A DNA stretch of 12,114 bases. It comes from Streptosporangiaceae bacterium (lineage in GTDB: Bacteria > Actinomycetota > Actinomycetes > Streptosporangiales > Streptosporangiaceae). Location of the stretch: positions 1 to 12,114 of the forward strand of contig JASIBM010000664.1 in assembly GCA_030045175.1 (NCBI GenBank). The letters run 5' to 3'. The translations under genes and the position numbers were made by a program. How positions within the stretch are numbered: the stretch's first letter is position 1; each line of letters begins with the position of its first letter. Below, one piece after another: positions 1-6,786 of this stretch. The notes below the pieces were generated by a model that worked only from the letters and a program-made list of their open reading frames with translations, searched no databases and was not told the origin of the DNA.

Positions 1-1
1 G

Positions 2-3000
2 GGCCGGGCGCTGGGGCTGTTCCTGAACACGCTGCCGGTCCGGGTGGATACCGCCGCGGCGGACGTGGCCGGGGCGCTGGCCGCGATGCGGTCCCAGCTG
101 GCCGGGCTGCTGGCGCATGAGCACGCCCCGCTGGTACTGGCCCAGCAGGCCAGCGGCCTGCCCGCCGGGCTGCCGCTGTTCACCGCATTGTTCAACTACC
201 GGCACAGCCAGCTCCCGCAGCAGCACCACGACGACGACGACAGCCCGCCGGTGGCCGGCATCCAGCGGGTGGCTGCCTGGGAGCGCACCAACTACCCGCT
301 GACCGTGTCCGTCAACGACACCGGGACCGGGTTCGGCCTGACCACTGATGCGGTCGCGCCGGGGGATCCGGCGCTGGTGTGCGCGCTGGTGCACACCGCG
401 GTTGAGAGCTTGGTCACCGCGCTGGAGCACGCTCCCGGCTCCCCGCTGCGGCAGGTGCAGGTCATGTCGGCGGGGGAGCGGGCGCGGGTGGTGGCGGGGT
501 GGAATGACACGGCGGTGGTGGTGCCGGGCGGGACGCTGGCGGGGTTGTTCGGGGCGGTGGCGGGGCGGGTGCCGGATGCGGTGGCGGTGGCGGGGGAGGA
601 CGGGTGGGTGAGTTACGGGTGGCTGGATGTGGTGGCGGGGCGGGTGGCGGGGGCGCTAACGGGGTTGGGGGTGGGGGTGGGGCCGGAGTCGGTGGTGGCG
701 GTGGTGCTGGAGCGGTCGGCGGGGCTGGTCGCGGCGGTGCTGGGGGTGCTGAAGGCGGGGGCGGCGTACCTGCCGGTGGATCCGGGGTACCCGGCGGGGC
801 GGATCGCGTCGATGCTGGCGGACGCGGGCCCGGTGGCGGTGATCGCGTCGCGGGCGACGGCGGGGGCGTTGCCGGCGCTGGACGGGGTGCCGGTGCTGGT
901 CACCGGGGGCGCGGGGCTGGGCGGGGTGCTGGTGCCCGGGGGCGGGGAGCTGGCTGCGGCGGGGGTGTTGCCGGCGCTGGACGGGGCGGCGGGTGCGGGT
1001 GGCCGGGCCGGGGGGTTGCTGCCCGCGCATCCGGCGTACGTGATTTATACCTCGGGGTCGACGGGGCGGCCGAAGGGGGTGGTGGTCACGCATGCGGGGA
1101 TTCCTAGCTTCGCGGCGGCGGAGCTGGAGCGGTTCGCGGTGACCGCGGGCAGCCGGGTGCTGCAGCTGGCGTCGGCGGGGTTTGACGCCAGCGTGCTGGA
1201 GGTGTGCATGGCGTTCGCGGCGGGCGCGACGCTGGTGGTGCCGCCGCCGGGGCCGCTGGCGGGTGCGGCGCTGGCCGGGGTGCTGCGGGTGGCGGGGATC
1301 ACGCACGCGCTGGTCGTGCCGAGCGTGCTGGCCAGCGTGGGCGCCGCGGACCTGCCGGACTTGCGGGTGCTGATCGTCGGTGGTGAGGCGTGTGATGCGG
1401 GGCTGGTGGCGCGCTGGTCGGGCGGGCGCCGGATGGTCAATGCGTACGGCCCGACGGAGTCGACGGTCATGGTGGCCGTCAGCGGCCCGCTCGGTGGCGG
1501 CGGGCCGCCGCCGCTGGGCACGCCGATCGCTAATTCCCGGGTGTTCGTTTTGGACCGGTGGCTGGACCCGGTGCCGGCGGGGGTGGCGGGGGAGTTGTAC
1601 ATCGCGGGGGCGGGGCTGGCGCGGGGGTACCTGGGGCGGGCCGCGCTGACCGCCGAGCGGTTCACCGCGTGCCCGTTCGGGGCGGGGGAGCGGATGTACC
1701 GGACCGGGGACCTGGCCCGGTGGACGGCGGGCGGGCAGCTGGTGTTCAGCGGCCGGGCCGATGACCAGGTCAAGGTCCGCGGGTTCCGGATCGAGCCCGG
1801 CGAGGTCGAGGCCGTGCTGGCCGCCTGCCCGGGCGTCGCCCAGGCCGCCGTCACCATCCGCGATGATGCCCCTGGCGGTCGCAGGCTAGCCGCGTATGTA
1901 GTCCCCGTGAACGCCGGCGGGGACGGCGCCCTGGCCGGGCGGGCGCGCGAGCACGCGGCCGGGCGGCTGCCGGAGTACATGGTGCCCGCCACGGTCACGG
2001 TGCTGGACGCGCTGCCGCTGACGCCCAGCGGCAAGCTGGACAAGGCAGCGCTGCCCGCCCCCGACTACACCGCATCCGGCGCCAGGGATGGCCGCGGGCC
2101 GCAGACCACCACCGAGGAAATCCTCTGCGGCGCGTTCGCCGAGATACTCGGCCTGGACTCCGTCGGGCTCGACGATGGCTTCTTCGAACTCGGCGGACAC
2201 TCGCTACTGGCGGTGCAGCTGGTGGAACTGCTCCGGACCAGGGGAGTATCGGTCTCGGTGCGTCAGCTGGTCACCGCCCCGACCGTGAGCAAACTCATGG
2301 CCGGGATGAGCTTGTCCGCGCTGCGTGACTCGCTCAGCGTCCTCCTGCCGATCCGCTCCGAAGGTGACCGGCCAGCTCTGTTCTGCATGCACCCGGCTGG
2401 CGGGCTGAGCTGGTGTTACACGCCCCTGGCTGGCCATGTTCCTGACGACTTCCGTATTTATGGGCTGCAGGCACGGGGACTTGACGGAAAAAGCGAGTTC
2501 GCCGGATCTGTCCGCGAGATGGCCGAGGACTACATCGAACAGATCCGCACCGTGCAGCCTTGCGGCCCGTATTACCTGATGGGCGGCTCCTTCGGAGGGA
2601 CCGTGGCCGATGAGATCGCGGTCCAGTTGCAGGCCCGAGGTGAGGAAGTCGCGGCCCTCATCATCGTGGACAACTACCCTCCAGACGCGGACCGGCCCGC
2701 AGCGGGCCCGGTCAAGCATGCAGCACCTGCTGGCGATGCCGATAGCGCGGTCGCCGAACATATAGCCGGCGAAGAGGCGGACCCTCCTGGCCGGGAACCG
2801 GCGGACCAGCCCGGCCAGGAGCTGGCGGAGCAGAACACTGGTCTCGTGGACTGGGTTCGCCGGGAGGCGGGCCAGGCTCTCGGCGGCATCACGGATGACG
2901 AAGTCCTGTTGCTCGCGAGATCCTTTGATAGGAATGCGCACCTCATGCGGGGCCATGATTATGGCCGATTCAATGGGCAGGCACTAGTCTTTATCGCAGA

Positions 3001-3181
3001 AGAAGCCAAGCGGATGTCGACGACCGAGCAGGGGGACGGCAATAATCCCGTCTCGCGCTGGCGACCTTACATTTCCGGGGAAATAACGGAAGTTCGCCTC
3101 CCATGCGACCACCTAGATATTTTCCGGCCCGATATGCTAGCCCAGATTTGGGCGAGCGCATCTTCATGGCTGGGACTGTAA
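2..3181 (+). CDS. Non-ribosomal peptide synthetase, 3' part: C(partial)-A-PCP-TE termination module
   Basis: The gene enters from the left edge: the frame is open from base 2, and bases 14-43 encode GLFLNTLPVR, a late condensation-domain motif, so the GTG at 44 is internal. The condensation remnant runs to about 470 and its HHxxxDG site lies outside. The adenylation domain (about 470-2046) shows A3 YTSGSTGRPKG (from 1046), A5 NAYGPTE (1439), A7 YRTGDL (1697), A8 around 1770-1810 and A10 PSGKLDK with Lys codon 2033. The specificity residues, read by hand alignment to PheA, are D A L L I G A V M K, which suggests a hydrophobic residue. The carrier domain has GGHSL with the phosphopantetheine Ser codon at 2201. 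The type I thioesterase (about 2360-3178) has GGSFGG with Ser codon 2588, a probable Asp codon at 2669 and a His codon at 3110. A terminal thioesterase means this is the last module, which releases the peptide by hydrolysis or cyclisation. The product is unknown. Confidence 0.96.
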   Translation, partial: GRALGLFLNTLPVRVDTAAADVAGALAAMRSQLAGLLAHEHAPLVLAQQASGLPAGLPLFTALFNYRHSQLPQQHHDDDDSPPVAGIQRVAAWERTNYPLTVSVNDTGTGFGLTTDAVAPGDPALVCALVHTAVESLVTALEHAPGSPLRQVQVMSAGERARVVAGWNDTAVVVPGGTLAGLFGAVAGRVPDAVAVAGEDGWVSYGWLDVVAGRVAGALTGLGVGVGPESVVAVVLERSAGLVAAVLGVLKAGAAYLPVDPGYPAGRIASMLADAGPVAVIASRATAGALPALDGVPVLVTGGAGLGGVLVPGGGELAAAGVLPALDGAAGAGGRAGGLLPAHPAYVIYTSGSTGRPKGVVVTHAGIPSFAAAELERFAVTAGSRVLQLASAGFDASVLEVCMAFAAGATLVVPPPGPLAGAALAGVLRVAGITHALVVPSVLASVGAADLPDLRVLIVGGEACDAGLVARWSGGRRMVNAYGPTESTVMVAVSGPLGGGGPPPLGTPIANSRVFVLDRWLDPVPAGVAGELYIAGAGLARGYLGRAALTAERFTACPFGAGERMYRTGDLARWTAGGQLVFSGRADDQVKVRGFRIEPGEVEAVLAACPGVAQAAVTIRDDAPGGRRLAAYVVPVNAGGDGALAGRAREHAAGRLPEYMVPATVTVLDALPLTPSGKLDKAALPAPDYTASGARDGRGPQTTTEEILCGAFAEILGLDSVGLDDGFFELGGHSLLAVQLVELLRTRGVSVSVRQLVTAPTVSKLMAGMSLSALRDSLSVLLPIRSEGDRPALFCMHPAGGLSWCYTPLAGHVPDDFRIYGLQARGLDGKSEFAGSVREMAEDYIEQIRTVQPCGPYYLMGGSFGGTVADEIAVQLQARGEEVAALIIVDNYPPDADRPAAGPVKHAAPAGDADSAVAEHIAGEEADPPGREPADQPGQELAEQNTGLVDWVRREAGQALGGITDDEVLLLARSFDRNAHLMRGHDYGRFNGQALVFIAEEAKRMSTTEQGDGNNPVSRWRPYISGEITEVRLPCDHLDIFRPDMLAQIWASASSWLGL
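858..986 (+). repeat. Imperfect 30-bp direct repeat inside the adenylation domain
   Basis: Bases 858-887 and 957-986 are the same except for one C/T change. They start 99 bp apart, which is exactly 33 codons, so both copies encode the peptide LPALDG in frame. They flank a Gly-rich loop just before the A3 motif. The spacing suggests an old in-frame duplication or slippage in this G-rich stretch, but the rest of the presumed 99-bp unit is only weakly alike. Confidence 0.7.
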
Positions 3182-3227
3182 TGAGGCCCGCGGTCTGTAA
3201 AAACGTACTCGGACTGGGAGGTGCCTT

Positions 3228-4442
3228 GTGATTCAAGATCTGATCGAGCCTCCTATGAAGATCAATCTGACCGATCCGGGCCTGTACTCCCGCGGTGATC
3301 CATATGCCGTGTGGAGATGGCTTCGGGAGCATGACCCAGTGCACTGGCACCCGCCGGGCCTGCTGCCGGGATTCTGGGTTCTCACAAAGTATGATGACGT
3401 CCGCGCCGTGTACCGTGACCCGGCTACCTTCAGCTCGGCAGGCGGAATCCTCCTTCGGCCCGAAATACACGGTGCGGATCCTGGCGGCGGCCGTACCCTG
3501 GCCCTGACAGACCCGCCGTATCATCGCCAGCTCCGGGCGCTGGTGGATGACTGGTTCGCGCCACGGGCCATACGCCTCATAGAGGCCGAGATGCGGCAGG
3601 TCGCGCACGATGTGGTCGTGCGGGCTCTCGAACGTGAGAGTTGTGATTTCGTCACCGAGATTGCCGCACGTATTCCGCTGTATGTCATCTGCAAGATGAT
3701 GGGCATGCCCCGAGAAGACTGGGAACGCCTCTTCACGCTTACGAACGATGCGTTCGGCGCGACCGACGCGACGACACGGCGGCTCGCTCACTTTGATATT
3801 CTCCAATATTTCGAGGGACTAGTGACCGAGCGTGCGAAGTCTCCGGCTGACGATCTTGTAAGCGTGCTTGTCACCGCAGAGATCGATGGCCGTAAGCTAT
3901 CCCTGGACGAGCTGATCCTTAATTGCGATAACTTGCTTGTCGGGGGGACGGAAAATACCCGCATTGCGGCTTCCGGCGGGATGCTGGCGTTCCTCCAGTT
4001 TCCGGATCAGTGGCAGACGCTATCGGTGGAGCCAACGCTCCTGCCCGCCGCGGTCGAGGAGGTGCTTCGCTGGACATCAACGGCTACTCACATCATGCGC
4101 ACCGCCACTCGGCCGGTAACCCTGCACGGCCGGCGCATCGAGGCGGGCGAGCGTGTCACCCTGTGGAACCCGTCCGCAAATAGGGATGAAAGTGTTTTCG
4201 ATGACCCGGATCGCTTCATGGTGCGCCGGAAGCCGAACCGGCATCTCTCCCTGGGAGCCGGCGAGCATGTCTGCCTCGGAGGCACGCTGGGGCGCGCCGA
4301 ACTGCGGCTTCTCTATGACGAGTTGCTGCGTAGCACCGCGCGGATCGAGCTCGAAGGCACGCCAGTCATGTTGAGTTCCATCGTCGTGAACGGGCTTGAG
4401 CACTTGCCGCTAAAGCTCATTCCCGGGCACCGAACCGCCTGA
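3228..4442 (+). CDS. Cytochrome P450, NRPS-linked tailoring oxygenase
   Basis: This is a 404-residue soluble bacterial P450 of normal length. Start GTG 3228 is supported by GGAGG at 3217-3221, six bases upstream. Hallmarks: C-helix HRQLR; I-helix GGTENT (residues 239-244); ExxR as E278-V-L-R281; and the haem-binding loop LGAGEHVCLGG with the thiolate Cys at residue 349 (codon 4272). Two residues are unusual. Asn243 stands where most P450s have the I-helix Thr that aids oxygen activation, and Leu replaces the usual Phe at the start of the haem loop. The gene begins 46 bp after the NRPS stop on the same strand, so it is probably co-transcribed and oxidises a carrier-bound amino acid or the released peptide. 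Beta-hydroxylation of the tethered residue is one known role for such enzymes, but the reaction here cannot be read from the sequence. The enzyme would need a ferredoxin and a reductase, neither of which is encoded here. Confidence 0.95.
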   Translation: MIQDLIEPPMKINLTDPGLYSRGDPYAVWRWLREHDPVHWHPPGLLPGFWVLTKYDDVRAVYRDPATFSSAGGILLRPEIHGADPGGGRTLALTDPPYHRQLRALVDDWFAPRAIRLIEAEMRQVAHDVVVRALERESCDFVTEIAARIPLYVICKMMGMPREDWERLFTLTNDAFGATDATTRRLAHFDILQYFEGLVTERAKSPADDLVSVLVTAEIDGRKLSLDELILNCDNLLVGGTENTRIAASGGMLAFLQFPDQWQTLSVEPTLLPAAVEEVLRWTSTATHIMRTATRPVTLHGRRIEAGERVTLWNPSANRDESVFDDPDRFMVRRKPNRHLSLGAGEHVCLGGTLGRAELRLLYDELLRSTARIELEGTPVMLSSIVVNGLEHLPLKLIPGHRTA

Positions 4443-4462
4443 CGGGCAGGCCGCTTGTCAGG
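4438..4462 (+). terminator. Hairpin at the P450/exporter convergent junction
   Basis: CCTGAC (4438-4443) pairs with GTCAGG (4457-4462). In the plus-strand RNA the stem can extend by two G-U and two G-C pairs to ten pairs with a five-base loop. It includes the P450 stop codon and reaches into the stop codon of the opposing exporter gene. No T-run follows, so it would be a stem-only terminator or a barrier to convergent transcription. The wobble pairs make it stronger for the plus-strand transcript than for the minus one. Confidence 0.4.
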
Positions 4463-6518
4463 GCTGCGGCGGTGCCGGACGTCGCTGCTGCGTCGGCACG
4501 GGCATAGGCATGCCCATCCCGGCACGGGCCTGCCTGATCACGGGTCCAGGGGGAGGTGGCGCCACGAATCCGTTGTCGCCGTCCAGGTCGCCGTCTAGGT
4601 CGCCGTGGCCGGCCGTGGCGGCCCCGTTAGGTGACGGCTGCCTGGAGAACTGCGTGCGGTACAGTTCCGCGTACAGCCCGTCTGCCGCCAGCAGCTCGTC
4701 GTGGGTTCCGCGTTCGCGGATCTGGCCCGCGTCGACCACAAGGATCTGGTCGGCCTCGCGGACGGTGGACAGCCGGTGGGCGATGACAAGTGACGTGCGG
4801 CCGGTCAGTGCGGTCTTGAGCGCGCGCTGGATCGCTGCCTCTGACTCAGAGTCCAGGTGTGCGGTGGCCTCGTCGAGTACGACAATCGACGGCGATTTGA
4901 GCATCAGCCTGGCCAGTGCGATCCGCTGCTTCTCACCGCCGGAGAACCGGTAGCCGCGATCGCCGGCGATCGTGTCGAGACCGTCGGGCAGTGCGGAGAT
5001 CAGCTCCCAGATCCGTGCCGCCGCACAGGCGTCGGCCAGCTCCCGCTCGGTGGCGTCGGGCCGGGCGAGCAGCAGGTTGGCCCGGATCGTGTCGTGGAAC
5101 AGGTGTGCGTCCTGGGTGACTACGCCGACCGTATCCCGCAGCGAATCCAGCGTCACGTCGCGGAGGTCAAGGCCGCCGATCCGCACGATTCCAGAGGTCG
5201 GGTCGTAGAGGCGGGGCACCAGGTGGGTGATGGTGGTCTTGCCTGCGCCCGACGGGCCGACCAGCGCGGTTAGCTTTCCCGCGGGCACGCGGAAGCTCAC
5301 ATCCTGCAGTGCCCACGCGTCGCTGGCCCGCTCCGGCACGGGCAGCGCGACCGATTCCAGCGAGGGAAGGGACACTTCGCTAGCGGGCGGATACCGGAAG
5401 CACACCCGGTCGAACTCGATATCTGGTGCCGTACCGTCCCCGGAGCCGCTGTAGGACGGAAGCGGGGACGCATGGGGACTTTCGGCCACGAGCGGCTTAA
5501 GGTCCATAACCTCAAACACGCGATCGAAGCTCACCAGCATCGTCAGGTAGCTGGCTTGCATGGTGCCCAGCTGGTTTATCGGGCCGTACAGCCTGGTGAT
5601 CAGGGCGACCAGGGCCACGACGGTGCCCAGCTGGAGCGTGCCAGAAATGACGAAGCTGCCGCCCAGGCCGTACACCAGCGTGGTGACCAGCGCGGCGAAC
5701 AGCGTGATGATGATGATGAACATCCGCGAGTACACGGTGGTCACGATGGAGATGTCGCGGAGCCGCCCAGCCTGGCGGGTGAACAGGTCGGCTTCGGAGC
5801 CCGGCCGCCCGTAGAGCTTGCTGAGCATGGCCCCGGCCACGTTGAACCGTTCAGTTATCAGCGACCCCACCTCGGCGGTGGCCTGCATCTGCTGCCGGGC
5901 GAGCCGCTGCAGCCTCAGGCCGATCAGCTTGCCGGGAAATGCGAACATCGGGATGATCACCACGGCGATGAGGGCGATCTGCCAGGACAGGTAGAACATC
6001 GCGACCAGCGACAAGATCAGGGTCAGCGCTATGGATATGGTCTGTGTCAGCAATGTCGTGACTGCCTGCTGTGCACCCATGACATCGGTGTTCAGCCGAC
6101 TGACCAGCGACCCGGTCTGCGAGCGGGTGAAGAATGCCAGCGGTTGCTGCTGAACGTGCTTGAACACCTGGGTACGCAAGGTAAAGACAAGGCCCTGGCC
6201 AACCCGCGCCGAGGCCCAAACCTGAATATACGATGCAATCGCGTCCAGCAGCGCCAGCCCTGCGGCGGCGAGGGTCAGTTCTATGAGAGCCGAGGTCTTG
6301 TGCGGCAAGATAGCGTCATCAATGATCAGTCCCAGGAGCAGCGGGACCCCGACCAGAACGGCGGAATCGACTGCTGAGGAAACAGCCAGCAATACTAGCG
6401 ACCAGCGGTATCTCAGGGCGTACGGAATTATCCGCCGGGTCGTTCCGGGCCTGACTCGCTGGCTCGGGAGCGCTGCTTCGGGCGTTCGCAGCCGGGGGCC
6501 TGGACCGCTTGTCATCAT
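4458..6518 (-). CDS. Type I ABC exporter, fused membrane and ATPase domains
   Basis: This 686-residue half-transporter (MsbA/MDR-like) probably acts as a dimer in the cytoplasmic membrane, pumping a substrate out. The N-terminal membrane domain (about residues 30-330) has several hydrophobic segments. The ATPase domain carries Walker A GPSGAGKTT, Q-loop VTQD, signature FSGGEKQR, Walker B IVVLDEATAHLD and H-loop AHRLSTV. A Ser/Glu-rich insertion sits between FRYPP and the A-domain strand ALQDVSF, as I recall from many actinobacterial relatives. The start ATG is fixed by AAGGAGGT eight bases upstream; a second ATG follows immediately. The last roughly 55 residues after the ATPase core are unusual: a DLDGDLDGD repeat and then a Pro/Met/Gln-rich tail. 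It lies convergent to the NRPS-P450 unit, 15 bp from the P450 stop. Such exporters commonly secrete the cluster product and give self-protection; that role is inferred from context. Confidence 0.95.
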   Translation of the reverse strand: MMTSGPGPRLRTPEAALPSQRVRPGTTRRIIPYALRYRWSLVLLAVSSAVDSAVLVGVPLLLGLIIDDAILPHKTSALIELTLAAAGLALLDAIASYIQVWASARVGQGLVFTLRTQVFKHVQQQPLAFFTRSQTGSLVSRLNTDVMGAQQAVTTLLTQTISIALTLILSLVAMFYLSWQIALIAVVIIPMFAFPGKLIGLRLQRLARQQMQATAEVGSLITERFNVAGAMLSKLYGRPGSEADLFTRQAGRLRDISIVTTVYSRMFIIIITLFAALVTTLVYGLGGSFVISGTLQLGTVVALVALITRLYGPINQLGTMQASYLTMLVSFDRVFEVMDLKPLVAESPHASPLPSYSGSGDGTAPDIEFDRVCFRYPPASEVSLPSLESVALPVPERASDAWALQDVSFRVPAGKLTALVGPSGAGKTTITHLVPRLYDPTSGIVRIGGLDLRDVTLDSLRDTVGVVTQDAHLFHDTIRANLLLARPDATERELADACAAARIWELISALPDGLDTIAGDRGYRFSGGEKQRIALARLMLKSPSIVVLDEATAHLDSESEAAIQRALKTALTGRTSLVIAHRLSTVREADQILVVDAGQIRERGTHDELLAADGLYAELYRTQFSRQPSPNGAATAGHGDLDGDLDGDNGFVAPPPPGPVIRQARAGMGMPMPVPTQQRRPAPPQP
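4574..4610 (-). repeat. 12-bp tandem repeat encoding DLDGDLDGD in the exporter tail
   Basis: On the plus strand the unit GTCGCCGTCYAG occurs twice in a row and a third, partial copy follows. In the minus-strand gene it encodes the repeated Asp-Leu-Asp-Gly unit in the C-terminal extension. Repeats of whole codons like this can expand or contract without breaking the frame. Confidence 0.65.
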
Positions 6519-6526
6519 GATGCGAA

Positions 6527-6534
6527 ACCTCCTT
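6527..6534 (-). promoter_or_regulatory. Strong Shine-Dalgarno of the ABC exporter
   Basis: Read on the minus strand this is AAGGAGGT, an eight-base match to the anti-Shine-Dalgarno sequence. It lies eight bases before the ATG at 6518. It is the strongest ribosome-binding site in the window and fixes the exporter start. Confidence 0.85.
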
Positions 6535-6558
6535 ATATTCAGGCAGCTGCCCGGAGGT

Positions 6559-6587
6559 GTTCAACTGGATTTATGTCACAGTTGAAC
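6559..6587. promoter_or_regulatory. StrR/NovG-type activator operator in the divergent promoter region
   Basis: A perfect inverted repeat, GTTCAACTG (6559-6567) and CAGTTGAAC (6579-6587), is separated by 11 bases. The half-site centres are therefore 20 bp apart, two helix turns. From memory, the StrR site in streptomycin clusters is GTTCGACTG-N11-CAGTCGAAC, and the NovG consensus allows A or G at the fifth position; this site fits that form. It lies 41 bp upstream of the exporter start and 200 bp upstream of the propeller gene. The short gap to the exporter leaves little room for a separate downstream promoter, so the propeller gene may be the activated one. No regulator gene is visible here. 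Confidence 0.75.
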
Positions 6588-6786
6588 GTACTGGCGTGGC
6601 AGGCCGGCGTTGCCTGGACCTGGCACATGACTAAACCACCTTGCGCGTAGCTCCTGCGTGGTAAGTATCGCGTAGTTATTAGTGGCTTAGCTAGGTGGCT
6701 CCGGTCATCGAGGTTAGTATGTTAACGGGCCTGCCGCTTTGCGGTCCTGCGTACTGCTCTGACGGTCCCGAGGAAAAGCGTGAGTA

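Larger units (their letters stand above)
6519..6786. promoter_or_regulatory. Divergent intergenic control region, exporter / propeller gene
   Basis: These 268 bp separate two divergent genes and are more AT-rich than their surroundings. Besides the operator and the exporter ribosome-binding site, they hold a plausible -10 element TAGTAT at 6715-6720 reading toward the propeller gene, without a good -35. A weak pair, TTGCGC (6641-6646) and AAGTAT (6663-6668) with a 16-base spacer, also reads that way. These promoter calls are tentative; the region itself clearly has room for at least two promoters. Confidence 0.5.

Noticed and set aside
181..210. GTTCAAC inside the condensation domain as a second StrR-like half-site
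   Set aside because: Only one partial half-site is present and the matching half at the 11-base spacing is absent; it is coding sequence for LFNYR.
1045..2043. Long minus-strand frame opposite the adenylation domain (332 residues), plus others at 656-1306 and 1886-2200
   Set aside because: High-GC genes leave long open antisense frames. The plus strand encodes clear A-domain motifs throughout, and the antisense products are Ser/Pro/Arg-rich with no family features.
2204..3806. Minus-strand frames opposite the thioesterase and P450 (2204-2956 and 2991-3806)
   Set aside because: Both are opposite well-supported enzymes with intact catalytic motifs, and the second straddles the NRPS/P450 junction. 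No ribosome-binding site or family resemblance.
5472..6377. 301-residue plus-strand frame inside the exporter
   Set aside because: Its product is Gln/His/Gly-rich, an antisense shadow of the exporter membrane domain, which has normal hydrophobic segments on the minus strand.
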